Source of the DNA: Anaeromyces robustus
Taxonomy: Eukaryota > Neocallimastigomycota > Neocallimastigomycetes > Neocallimastigales > Neocallimastigaceae
Length of the DNA stretch: 64,000 bases
Direction of reading: 5' to 3'
Assembly (NCBI GenBank): GCA_002104895.1
Contig: MCFG01000028.1
Span: 76,001-140,000 of the forward strand
Shown here: positions 33,542 through 45,632 of the stretch, piece after piece
How the letters are laid out: each line of letters begins with the position of its first letter
Numbering within the stretch: the first letter of the stretch is position 1
Translations under genes and position numbers: made by a program
The notes under the pieces: generated by a model
Told to the model about the DNA's origin: nothing
Databases searched by the model: none
Seen by the model: the letters and a program-made list of their open reading frames with translations, nothing else

Positions 33542-34003
33542 TTAGTCTTTTTCATTTAATATATTTAAAAAATGACTAAATGAATCGGCTACTTTTACAA
33601 GTACCCAATGTTCATCTTTATCACATAATTCATGGTCTGCAAAAAAAATATTTTCATGATGTTTTGACTGATCAAGACAAAGTAAAACTTCATTTCCACA
33701 AGAATCATCAGCAATAGGACAATAAAAATTTGGTATTAATTCTGAAGAAACAAGATTATCATAAAAAGTAGGTATATCTTCTAATTTATTAAAACTATAA
33801 ATATCAGAATTATTATCAAAATATTTATTTGTTTCTGGATCTTTTTCTTGAAAAGAATAACTTAAAGATTTTATTGGTCTTCCACCATTATGTTCGAGCA
33901 TAAAATTTATATAATCTTGAGGAAATTGAATACCCAATTTCTTTTCTATTTTTTTAAATGAATCCTCATTTAATTTATTACCAGATTCTTTTAAAATTAA
34001 CAT
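33542..34003 (-). CDS. SMI1/KNR4 (SUKH) domain protein, intronless
   Basis: A single open frame of 153 codons without introns. The sequence is a complete SUKH domain: KKIEKKLGIQFPQDYINFML, EHNGGRP, a middle loop, PIADDSCGNEVLLCLDQSKH, NIFFADHE and a C-terminal SFSHFLNIL helix. In bacteria such single-domain proteins are typically immunity proteins that neutralise polymorphic nuclease toxins. In yeasts Knr4/Smi1 is a much longer cell-wall signalling regulator. The short single-domain form and lack of introns in an intron-rich neighbourhood fit acquisition from rumen bacteria, but that is inference. Codon use is AT-rich like its neighbours, so any transfer is not recent. No partner toxin gene is visible nearby. 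Confidence 0.85.
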   Translation of the reverse strand: MLILKESGNKLNEDSFKKIEKKLGIQFPQDYINFMLEHNGGRPIKSLSYSFQEKDPETNKYFDNNSDIYSFNKLEDIPTFYDNLVSSELIPNFYCPIADDSCGNEVLLCLDQSKHHENIFFADHELCDKDEHWVLVKVADSFSHFLNILNEKD

Positions 34004-35133
34004 TTTTTTTTTTTTATAACTATTTTTATTTCAGTTAAATTTTATTTATATATTTAATAAATTGACTAAACTGGTCTTTATATGATATTATATTATATTA
34101 TATTATATTATATATTAATAATTTATAAATAATAATTATTAATAAATTTCTATGAAATTAATATATATATTTTATCAATATTAAATAAATAATAAATACT
34201 ATATAAAATAAATAAATAAATTAAGTAATTGATGTATTATTTTACTATGAAAAAATATGAAAGAAAAATAAATAAATAAATAAATATAAATATAAATAAT
34301 AATAATATAGTAATGTAATTATATAATTTAAAATTTCAATAAAAATATGAAATTTCTTATATTGCTATATTTTTTTTTTCTTAAGAAAAAAAAAACGAAT
34401 AATAAAAAATAAAAAAAATAAATTAGAAAAAATTTTATAATTTTAATAATTTTAAAAAAAAAAAAATTTTTTTTTAAAAATTAATAAAATATATAAAGAT
34501 TATATATATATTTACATATATTTACATATATTATATAATCATTATTTTCTATCCATAATAATTCATACTAACTTTAATATATTACTTTATTTTAATGACA
34601 CTCGACACTTTTATTAATCAAATCATCAGTTTAAATACAAAAAATAAAATAAAAAAAAATTATTTTTTTATTTTATTGATTTTTATTATTTTTTTTTTCT
34701 TCTAAATAATATTTATAAGTAAATGTATTTTTTTTTTCTTTAATATTACATATACATTTAAATATCTATTAGTTTATGACGTTTTTTTTTTTTTTTTTTT
34801 TCTTTCATTCGTTATTTTTTTTCCATTTGTTTAGTTTTAATGATTTTCTTGACATAATTGGATCTTTATTTTAAAAAAATAAATATTCTATTGATTTGTT
34901 TATTTCAATAGCATTATTTTTCTTTATTTTACTTTATTTTTTTTTTTTTTTTTGAATCTTTGTTTCTTTTATAAAAAAAAAATAAATAAATAAAGATTCC
35001 TTTTTATTTTTGTTTTTTCTTTTGTAAATTTTTTCTAATTTTTTTTTCTTTTAGAAAAAAAATAATTATTTTTAAAATTATATATTATTCATAATAGTTT
35101 AAAAAAAAAAAAAAGTTGTTTTTTTTATTTTAT
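34004..35133. other. Intergenic region between SUKH gene and adenosine kinase
   Basis: No gene is seen. This is the upstream region of the SUKH gene and the downstream region of adenosine kinase. TTGACTAAA lies at 34072-34080, about 70 bases upstream of the SUKH start codon. T-runs lie near 34784-34800 and 34939-34952. Most of the rest is A/T homopolymer. Confidence 0.6.
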
Positions 35134-36345
35134 TTAAAATTCCTTCTTAACATCTTTTGGGAAGGTAGCACCACTTTGTTGGAGTACGCACTTAGCAACA
35201 AAGTTACCAGCAGCAATACACTTTTCAAAGCTTTGACCTAAAATAAGTTGACTAAGGAAACCACCGACGAAAGCATCACCAGCACCATTCTATTTTTATT
35301 TTTATTTTTGTTATTATTTTATTTTTTTAAAATAATTTAATTATTAATAATTCATATTATATAATTATATAAATAAAATTAAATATATATAAAATATAAC
35401 TATAAAATAAATATATATATATATAATATATATAATTATAAAATAAATAAATATATATATATATTATATAATACTTACAGAATCAACAATATCTTCCTTC
35501 TTTAAATCACAAGCTGGGTAAGTAGTAACCTTACCTTCACAAGCAACAATAGTTGGGTCAGCACCTTGAGTAATAACAACAGTTCTTGGTCTAGACTTGT
35601 TAACCTTTTCAATAGCGGCCATCTTTAAAGCAATTTCTTTAATATCCTTAGTACCATAGTTATGGGCTTCAGCAAAAGCAAGAGCTTCAGATTCATTACC
35701 GAAAATGTAATCCCAGTATGGAGCAGCTTCATCTAAGAATTTAGAATAGAATTGAGAAAGGAATGGAGCTGAAAGGTTTTGAGTGAAGACCTTGTTGTTT
35801 TCAGCAGCATGTTTAGCAACAGCCATAATAGATTCATGGGAGTGGGTGAAGAAGAAACCACCAATATAGTAGAATTTAGCCTTTTCAACAAGTTCCCAGT
35901 TTTCTGGTTTCTTTAAGTGTTCAATACTGTACTTATCAGCAGCAGATAAGTTAGCAACTAAAGATCTGTTACTGTCAGTAAGTAAACAGGCACAAGTACC
36001 AGTTGGAAGATCAATGTGCATGTATTGAACATTAACACCATCACCACGAGCAGCATCTTCAAGAGATTTAGCAAAATCATCATTACCAACACAACCAATG
36101 AAGGAAGTAGAGTTTGGTGGAAGGAGCCATTGAGCACCTCTGATAGAATTTTGAGTAGCACCACCAGCAACGTAAGTTAATTTGAAGTTTTGCTTGAGTT
36201 CTTCATATAATGGCATGTGCTTTTCTTCAGCCATGATAGAATCATTGGCATTTAAACCATACTTAGTAAGCATGTCCTTTGGAACAGCGGTAATCATATC
36301 AAGAAGAGGATTACCCATACCAAGAAGAATTCTTTCAGTACTCAT
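35134..36345 (-). CDS. ADK: Adenosine kinase
   Basis: Phosphorylates adenosine to AMP with ATP (purine salvage; also keeps adenosine from inhibiting the methyl cycle). Exons 36345-35479 and 35289-35134 encode 340 aa, the normal length. It is a ribokinase-family fold: N-terminal GMGNPLLDM, the GGATQNSIRGAQWLL substrate region, FIGCVGNDDFAKSLE, PTGTCACLLT, NLSAADKY, GGFFFTHSHE, GNESEALAFA, VVITQGADPTIV, and the anion-hole/catalytic motif NGAGDAFVGGFLSQ, with the Asp of GAGD as base. The single intron falls just before this motif. Codons are richer in C and G than its neighbours (many AAC, GCC, GTC), which suggests high expression. SF3B6 is transcribed divergently upstream. Confidence 0.95.
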
Positions 36346-38425
36346 GTTGCTATTTATTATTGTTATTTATTATTGTTATTTGTTATTGTTATTTATTATT
36401 GTTATTTGTTATTGTTATTTATTATTGTTATTTGTTATTGTTATTTGTTATTGTTATTTATTATTGTTATTAAATTTATTATTATTATTGTTTTTGTCAT
36501 AGTTATTTATTGTTATCGTTATTGTTGTTGTTATTGTTGTTTTATTATTATTATTTTATTGTTATCAATACGAATATAATTTATCATAAAAGAATGAAAA
36601 AAAAGATAGAAAAATAAAAAAAAAAAAAATAAAAAAACATAATTAGAATTTTTATTTACTCAATATCATAAATAAATTATAATTATAAATAAAATTTTAT
36701 AAAATTTATTAAATGTAAAATTAAATTAAAAAAAGTATTTGTATATATATATAAAATTGTTGACTTTTTTAATATGTTTCAATTATATTATTTGATATCA
36801 TATATGCCCTAATCATCTCGAAATTTCGTAATAATGATTAATTGAAATTGATTATTATCTTTAATAACATTCAATTGATTCATCCATCTATCGAATACAT
36901 TGTTATATTCATTCTCTAACAATATATATGTATACATAAATTATTATACTTATTATAAATTGTTGACTAAAATTAATCATACTCTAGTCCTCATAATTTA
37001 AAATTAGTTAAATTTTCAATTCTGATTGTTTTTAATAGATTTTTGTTGTTGTTGTTGTTGTTGTTGTTATTCTTAACAACTATATATATTGAAATGTATA
37101 AAAAGTATATATAAATATATTTAAACAACCATTATTTCTTATTCTTATTGTTAATCATCGTCTACAATTAATCATTTTACTTATTGAAAATCGTTGACTA
37201 AAATTAATAAAATTTTTATGATTTTATAATTGGTCCATTTTTAAAATTCATAAATTTTCGATTTTTTTTTTTCCCTTTTTTTTTTTATTTATTGAATATT
37301 TTTTCTTTTCTCTTATATATATATACAGTCAAATATAAATTTATAATTATACATATATATATTTAAACATATTTAAACAAAACATTTATTTTTACAGTAA
37401 TTAATTACCTTTAATATTTTTTTTTTTTAAATTAAAATAAATATTATATAAATATTATTTTGTGTGTGTAGAAGAAAAAAAAAAAAAAAAAAAAAAAAAA
37501 GAAGATATACCCGGGGCTAAACACTAATAAATTTATATCATCTTCAGCATCTTAGTTTAGTATATGATTAATCCATATATTTATTATTAAAATAAAAGGA
37601 ATTATTGGATTATTAATCTATATTATAAATAATGATTGGTTAAAATAATACATTTACAATATATAGATTAGTATAATACATAATATTATAAATTATATAT
37701 AAAAATAAACAAAAAAATATATATCAAATATCAAATTATAATTATATATAATATTATAATAACAAAATTAAATATTACATAATAATATTTAATTTTGTTT
37801 ATTTTACATTTTTGATTTTATTAAAACTTTCAAATTCTTTAACAGAAAAAAAAAAAAGGTTTTTACATTTAATTTATATATATATATTTTAAAAACATAC
37901 CCACCAGAAACCTTTAACCTTTGAAAATAATGATTTTAAAATGATTTTTAATTTTTTTATAGATGTAATATGAAAGGTTAAGTTAAAAATAAAAATCTTT
38001 TTTTCACATTTACTATCATTCAATAGAAAAATATAATAATATATAACAAATTAAGATAATCATGAATATCACATGATATATATATAATTATTAAAGAAAT
38101 GTTATAGATTTATGTTTATAAACTATCTTTTAATAAAAAAAAACGAATTTATATATAGTAATATTTAATATAGTTATTAATATAAAAATTATTTTAATTG
38201 AATAAGCAGTTTTTATTAATATAAATATTTGTTCTTATTTTTTTTTATGGTTAAACTTTTTATTAAAATTTTATTTTAATATTTCTTTTATTTTTATATA
38301 TATATATATATTTAAGAAATAAAAGATAATTTTTTAATAAATTGAAAATTTTTAAAATTTGTAAATTTTTCTTTATATTATTTTAATTTAAAAAGGAAAT
38401 AATAATATAACAAATAAAATAAAGA
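36346..38425. promoter_or_regulatory. Divergent ADK / SF3B6 upstream region
   Basis: Immediately before the ADK start codon, 36355-36545 is an imperfect TTATTATTGTTAT / TTGTTATTGTTAT array, probably in the 5' UTR. The exact 16-mer GTTGACTAAAATTAAT occurs at 36962-36977 and 37193-37208. An A-run (37470-37500) is followed by an unusual GC island with CCCGGGGC at about 37510-37517. A nine-base inverted pair TTAACCTTT / AAAGGTTAA sits at 37914-37922 and 37973-37981, ahead of SF3B6. No coding exon seen. Confidence 0.5.
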
Positions 38426-39909
38426 ATGGCCTTAGCAGCAAAAGCTCGTGCTAATGTAAATATTAAAAAAAAAAAAAAAAAAAAAAACTTGAAAATGAAA
38501 TAAATTCATTACATTTCTTTGATGGAAAATCTTTACTATACAAATATATATAATACTCTTAATGGAAAAAAATAAAATAAAATAAAATAAAGATAAAATA
38601 TAAATACAAATAATACAAATAACAATTCAGTATAAATAATGTTCTACACACAGTGAATTATTATTTTAAAATGATATTTTATTAAAAAAAATTATAATAT
38701 TAATACATAATTTTAAAAAAAAGAAATGTAATTCTCTCTCTTTTTTTTTATATGAACCACATAAAATTATATTAATCACTGTAAAATCATTGTAAAATTT
38801 GTTTCAATTATAGATATATTTTTATTAAGGTTTATTAAATTATATTACTTATTATATAATGGATATATGTTAAATTTAAAAAATATGGAAATTTTAAAAT
38901 ATAGATTATTTTTTAATTAACATTTCATTCAGTAATTTTAAACAATCCTATTTTCATCATGTTTGATAATACAATTTCAAAAAATTTTATTTCAAAATTT
39001 CAAATCATTTTTTTTTTATATTATTAATAATAATACAAGTATAAAATGCATATACTATTTTAAATGCAATAAATGAAGGAAACAAGATACAATTTTATTA
39101 CCTTTATAATTTTAACATAATTATTATATATATATAAATATAAAATTAAATTTAAATTTCATTTATACGAATTTTTTTTTCTTCTAACATTTTATTTTAA
39201 TATATATAAAATTAAATTGTTTATTATAGATAAGACTTCCACCAGAAGTTAATAGAATATTATTTGTAAGGTTAGTATTTTTTTTTCATATATATTAACA
39301 TAATAAATTAAAATTATATTTTATTTGAATATAATTAATAAAATATCTTATTACTTGATGATATTAATTTTTTATTATTATTATTATTATTTATTTTTAT
39401 TTTAATTTTTATTTTTATGATAGAAATCTTCCATTTAAAATTACAAGTGATGAACTCTATGATTTATTTGGTAAATATGGAGCTATTAGACAAGTAAGTT
39501 AAATAATAATAACATATATAAAAGATTTAATATGATTAATATAATTTTATTTTATTTTTATCATTCTAATATTTAATTTATATTGTTATAAAATTATATA
39601 AAAATATTAATAATATATATATATATTTTATTTTTCATTTAATTTTATATATACATATAATATACATGATATCGTATAACATAATAGATAAGGTTAGGAT
39701 GTGCTAATGATACCCGTGGAACAGCATTTGTAGTATATGAAGATATATTTGATGCTAAAGCTGCTTGTGACCATTTATCAGGTTTTAATATTATGGGAAG
39801 ATATTTAATTGTACTTTATCATCAACCGAATAAAACACATAAGAAAAAAGATCTAGCGGCAAAAGAAAAAGAACTCAATGATATGAAAAAGAAATATGGT
39901 GTGGAATAG
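38426..39909 (+). CDS. SF3B6: Splicing factor 3B subunit 6 (SF3b p14)
   Basis: A U2 snRNP component that contacts the branch-point adenosine and binds SF3B1. Exons 38426-38455, 39230-39270, 39424-39493 and 39688-39909 encode 120 aa, close to the 125 of the human protein. After a short N-terminus ([18 protein letters not shown]) comes an RRM: RNP2 ILFVRNLPF, then [20 protein letters not shown], and RNP1 [10 protein letters not shown], followed by [20 protein letters not shown] and the C-terminal helix. The 774-base first intron is large for this window. The initiator ATG begins the conserved N-terminus. Its presence fits the heavy intron load of the genome. Confidence 0.96.
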
Positions 39910-40552
39910 TAAAATAATAAACCCCCTCAAAAAAAAAAAAAAAAAAAAATAAGAAATAGAAATAGAAATATATATTATATATATATTTCAATAATTTTTT
40001 TTTTTTTATTATAAAAAGAATCTATAGTTTTAATAATAACAATTTTATAAATAATAATAATTATAAATAATCATAATAATCCTAATAATAATAGTATAAT
40101 AACATTATATCGAATTATCGAATTCTTTTTCTTTTTTCTTAAAATAATATTTATTAATTTATTTATATACATAAAAAAAAAAAAAAAAACATGAAAAACG
40201 AAAATAATAATAATAATAAAAAATAATAATAAAACAAAAAAAATTCTTAAATTTCGTTTTTTTTTTTAATTTTTATTTTATAAATTATATATATTTCATT
40301 AATTTATAATAATTTTTAAAAGGAAAAAAAAAAAAAAAAAAAAAAAAAAACTTTTTTCTTTTTTACTAAAATTTATTTGTAACATATAAATCTATTTTTC
40401 TAAGACAAGATTATTCATTATTTTAATTTTATATAAAAATATTAAAAACCATAAAAAAATAAAATAAAATAAAAAATAAATTCAATACACTTTATTTGTT
40501 TAAATACTTATATAATAATAATAATAATAATAATTATATTTTAATTTAAAAT

Positions 40553-40604
<52 letters not shown>

Positions 40605-41060
40605 TTATTTAATTTTTTATTTTTTTGATGTATAATATATAATATATATTTATCTTTATAATAATTAAAAAGAAAAAAAGAAATAAAAAAAAAAAAAAAG
40701 TATATAAAATACAAATATATATATAAATAAAATCTATAAATAATTGGTTTAATATAATTAAAGAAAATTAAAGAAAATAAAAATAATGATTATTATAAAA
40801 AAAAATAAATAAAATATGAAAATTTATTTAAAAATAATATAAAAATGTAAATAAGAAAAAGAAAGAAATAATTATATAAATAATATAAAAATTAAAAAAA
40901 TTAAATAAATTAATTTATTATAACTTTTTTTGTTTTGTTTTCTTTTTTTTAATGAATTTAATATTTCTATAATATTATTAAAAAGCAAAAATAAGGAGTA
41001 GTATCATATTTAAAAAATAGTTGTATTTTTTTTTTCTTTTTTATGTTTAATTAATTATTT
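39910..41060. other. Convergent intergenic region SF3B6 / NOC4
   Basis: No gene is visible. The region holds an A-run near 40323-40350, a 40-plus T-run at 40554-40599 and short (AAT)n tracts. It includes the 3' ends of SF3B6 (+) and NOC4 (-). Confidence 0.65.
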
Positions 41061-41481
41061 TTATTCTGTAGCTTCAACTTTTTTAGCTTCTTCTTTAGCT
41101 TTCTTAGCTTCAGCTTCATAATCTGGGAAACCCCATAAATCACAATAACCTGTAAATATGGAAGGTGTTATTTTAGAAGTCATTATAGCAGTAGCTGGAG
41201 CTTTCTTAACTTTTTTATTTAATTCAGCTTCAACAAACTAATTATTTTTTTTAAAAAAAAGAACAAAAATATATATATATATATATATAATAACAATTAT
41301 ATTAAAATTTATATACGAATTATTTATTATTTATTTATTATTTAATTAAATTAAACTTACAGTAGAATAAGTACGATCTAAGAAATCTTCAATATCATAT
41401 GGTTCCTTTTTGAAATCACCAGTGAAAATATCACCTAAAGAAGCAAGATCACCGAAATAATGTTTTCTAATAGCCTATATA

Positions 41482-41519
<38 letters not shown>

Positions 41520-41564
41520 GCAATAATTAATAATAATATTAAATAGATATTGTTAATAAATGAT

Positions 41565-41600
<36 letters not shown>

Positions 41601-44600
41601 TATTTATCTTAAATAAATATAATATTTAATTATAATTTACATTTAATTCCCATAATGAACTTTCCATAGCACCACTTTTTAATGGATCCTTTTCATTCAT
41701 ATCAAATTTATCTAACATTAAAATATAATTAAAAATATATAAATAAATGTTATTTTATTATTTTAATATATATATATATTTTAAATATATAAAAAAGAAA
41801 ATAAAAAGATATTAATTATATATAAATATATATATATATATATATAAATACCTGTTTTAAGATCTCCTTCACGATGAATCATTACCATACAAGATGGATG
41901 ACGTTTCATTAAAGAATAAATTAAAGGAAGAATAATGACTATACCTGATGGTGGAGAATAAAGAGCAAGTCTAGCCATTTTTTTTATAAATGCAGCAACA
42001 ATATAAGCAGGCATATGTCTAAAATAATAATAAATAAATAAATAAATAAATAAATAAGTAAATAAATAAATAAATAATTTAATAAAATGTATTAATTAAT
42101 TTAATATATTTTATACAATAATAATAATAATTATTAATCATAATTATTTTTATTTATTATGATTAAATAATTTCATTTTTAATGATACTTACGAGGATGT
42201 GAAGAAAAGATCTACAAGACGGAAGAATCTTGAACGATATTTAATATGCATTAAATCATTATCAAATAATGCGTATAATTTTGTAAAGAATTCAGGATAA
42301 TCTCTATAAATAATAATAAATCATATAGAATTTTTATTTAATTAATAATTAATTATGATAAATAAATATATATATATATATAATAAAATATATCTATAAT
42401 ATATAATTATAATAATAATAAATGTAATATCAAAAATAGAATAAAATATATATAGTAAAAAAAAAAAATTAAAAAAAAAAAAGAGAATATTTTACAAATT
42501 ATGTTCATTCATTAAAGTGAAAAGACCATTTAAAGCTAATAAACTAACAGCACCACCTTCATTATAAGCATCAGTTAAGAAATCAATTAATCTTACTGGA
42601 TTAGTCATAAATGGTATAATACGTTTATTTATAATTAAAAGAACACGTTTATAGATTGGAATAGTAAGTGGTAATTTTAAAAAGGCTAACCAAGCATCAC
42701 CAAAGACTTGATTATGACCTTTAACTGTTAATAATGGATGTTTAACACTTTCTTCTGAATCTCCTTTAAGTTCTATTTTTATTTTTTTGTTTAATGATTG
42801 TTATTATTATAATTATTGTTTTTTTGTTATTATATAAATATTTATTATATTAATAAATGATATTAAATATTAAATAAGCACAATGATAATTAATATAGAT
42901 TGAATAAAAATTAATAATACTTTTTTTAACAATATAATTAAAAAAATATATATAAATAAAAAAAAAAAAAAAGATTTTCTTTTCTTTTTTTTTTTTTATT
43001 TTACCTGCTGGGTTTAGTATAAAGAAAGTTTCAATTTGACTATCATCTGTTGGCATATTTTGAAGTTCACTTAATATTGAATATAAAGTATTAACAGAAA
43101 CATTATAAGCTTCTCCTTCTGATTTTTTATCAGTCTTATATATAATATAATATAATATAATATTATAAAAATAGTAATTAATAAAATATAATATATATAT
43201 AATAGTTAAAAAAATAATAATAATAAAATAAAAAATAAAAAATAAAAAATAAAAAATTACCTTTTTAACATTTGCTGAATTATTAACAATTGTTCTTTAA
43301 AAAATATTAAATAAATTATATGTTAATATTTATAAAAAAAAATTATTATAAAATAATAATAATAAAACCATAATATATATTATATATTGCATATATTATA
43401 CAATTATTTATTAAATATATCTATCTATCTATCTATCTATATATATATTTATATAAATTATAATATATATTTACTCTACTGCTTTTAAGAAATAATATCT
43501 TAAATCATCATATGAATCAATTTGTTCTAAAATTGCTTCATAAAAAGTTTTATTTAAAGTTTCACATAATAAAATTGCTTTAATAGTTGGAATAAATATT
43601 TTATTATTCATGACTAAAAATCCTTTTTGTAAACTAAAGAATGTAGTTTCATGTTTAATGAATTCGAATAAAGTTTTTAATGTTATAATCTATATGAATT
43701 CAATATATAAAAATAGTAATAAAAATAATAATAATTATGAATAAATAAATATAAAATGAAAACTTAAAAAATTATATATATATATTTTAATTTTAAGTAA
43801 AAAAAAGAAAAGAAAATGAAATGAAATAAGAAAAATAAATACTTGAATAGCTGGTTCATCATTTTCAAATAAAGTTAATAAATAAGAAACAAAATTAGCA
43901 TAATTATCTTTTAACCATTTTACAACAACTTTTTTCTTATCATTACTATTTTCATCGAAAGTTAAAATAGAAGGAAGATAGTGACTGAAAATCTTTTTTA
44001 ATGAAACAATGGAAGTATGTATAAGTTCATCTTCTTTGTTAGTCTTTTATTGTAATTATTATTATTATTATTATTATTTGTTATTATTTGTTATTATATT
44101 AATGGTATTAATTGAATATAGAAATGAATGACAATAATATATTTAAATAATTATTTAAAAAATTAATTATTATTTTAAAAATTATAAAATATTGGATAAA
44201 TTAGTATATATGTATGATGATTTATTTTGTTTAAAAAAAATATATATATAATTAAATTATTTATTTAATTTAAATATTTTTTTTAAATAAATAATTATTC
44301 ATAAATGATAGTATATATAAATTTGAAATTAACCTTTAAAATGTCAAAAATTTCAACAATATTATTTAAATTCTTTTTATCATTGATACAATCTTTTTCA
44401 AGTTTTCTTATTTGTTGTTTAGTAATTTTTTCTACTTTCTTTTCCTTAGCTTTAGTATTTCCAACCTTTTTTTTTTTTTTTTTGTTTGTTTGTTAAATTT
44501 ATTTTAAAAATGAAATTTTATATATATATTGTAAATTATAAAAGAATATATAATAATATATATTATTAAAAGAAAAAAAATATATTTTAAAAAAGAAAAA

Positions 44601-44838
44601 GTATAAATATAAATAAATATATATTTATTAGTAAAAAAAAATGAAATGTAATTTTTATATATTTAATGAATCATTTGAAATTTCAATTTCAAATTTCAAT
44701 TATTCCTTATTTTTATTATTCTTAAAATGATATTTATAATAACAATAATATTATACAAAAAAGAATATATATATATTTAAATAAAATAAAAAAAATTACA
44801 TCGCTTTCATCTCTTTTTCTTTTATTAACGGTATCCAT
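41061..44838 (-). CDS. NOC4: Nucleolar complex protein 4 (40S ribosome biogenesis)
   Basis: NOC4 pairs with Nop14 in the nucleolus for 40S maturation and export. Twelve exons (descending): 44838-44800, 44465-44334, 44043-43843, 43689-43475, 43294-43261, 43134-43005, 42772-42496, 42303-42193, 42018-41852, 41711-41641, 41474-41361 and 41237-41061. They sum to 556 codons, so 555 aa, matching the family length of about 520-550. The N-terminus is basic (MDTVNKRKRDES). The CBF/Mak21 (CCAAT-binding factor) domain is clear from about residue 275: WLAFLKLPLTIPIYKRVLL, RLIDFLTDAYNEGGAVSLLA, LNGLFTLMNEHNLDYPEFF, HIKYRSRFFRLVDLFFTSS, PAYIVAAFIKKMARLAL, IIILPLIYSLMKRHPSC and SSLWELNAIRKHYFGDLASL. The C-terminus is Lys/Glu/Ala-rich. 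It is the most intron-dense gene in the window. Confidence 0.94.
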
Positions 44839-44921
44839 TTTTTTTTTTTTTTTTATTAGTTTTAAATTATATAATTTAATATTATTTAAAAAAAAAAAAA
44901 GTATTGAAAATATTATTATTA

Positions 44922-44957
<36 letters not shown>

Positions 44958-45632
44958 TTTAAAAAAAAAACTAAAATATTATTGGTTAATCAATCATAAT
45001 AATTATTTAAATAATATAAAAATAATATTTAAAGTATAAATATATGTAATATTACATATAAATTAATAATATCATGTGATATTCATGGATTTATAACTAA
45101 TAATAATAATAATAATAATAATAAAATGATTAAATATATTAAAGAATGACTGTTGACTGTTGCTATAATAGTATTATTATTATAAATATTATCAAGTTTA
45201 CTTTTTTTTTTTTTTAATTCATTTTTCTATATACTTTAAATATATATATATATTACAATATCACATTAAATATTAAAAAAAAAAAAAGCAAAGTATGTTC
45301 CTCTATAATATAATATCAATTGTGGGCATATGCATTGTATTATTAAATAATATATTTTATTTGTTTATTTTATTATTATTTTTTTTTTATATTTAAATTT
45401 TCATTCTAAAAAGAAAAAAGAAAAAAGAAAAAAGAAAAAGAAAAAGAAAAAGAAAGAGAAATAATATTTATAATATATATTATCAAGAACATTTAAACAA
45501 TAATATTAAATGTTCTTGATAATTATATATGGAAAAAAATACACAAAACATAAAAAATGTAAAATAAGTATATATATTATATATATGTTATATATGTTTA
45601 TAATTATTATTATTATGATTCTTATAAAAAAA
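44839..45632. promoter_or_regulatory. NOC4 upstream region
   Basis: This is AT-rich sequence upstream of NOC4 with A-runs at 44890-44960, a GAAAAA/AGAAAA purine tract at 45412-45462 and the inverted repeat described separately. No gene seen. Confidence 0.5.
45479..45523. repeat. 18-bp perfect inverted repeat (hairpin)
   Basis: Arms at 45479-45496 and 45506-45523 are exact reverse complements (ATTATCAAGAACATTTAA), separated by a nine-base loop. They lie between the NOC4 start and the LINE 3' end. The arms include the non-low-complexity core TCAAGAACA, so this is not simply an A/T palindrome. Function unknown. Confidence 0.9.
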
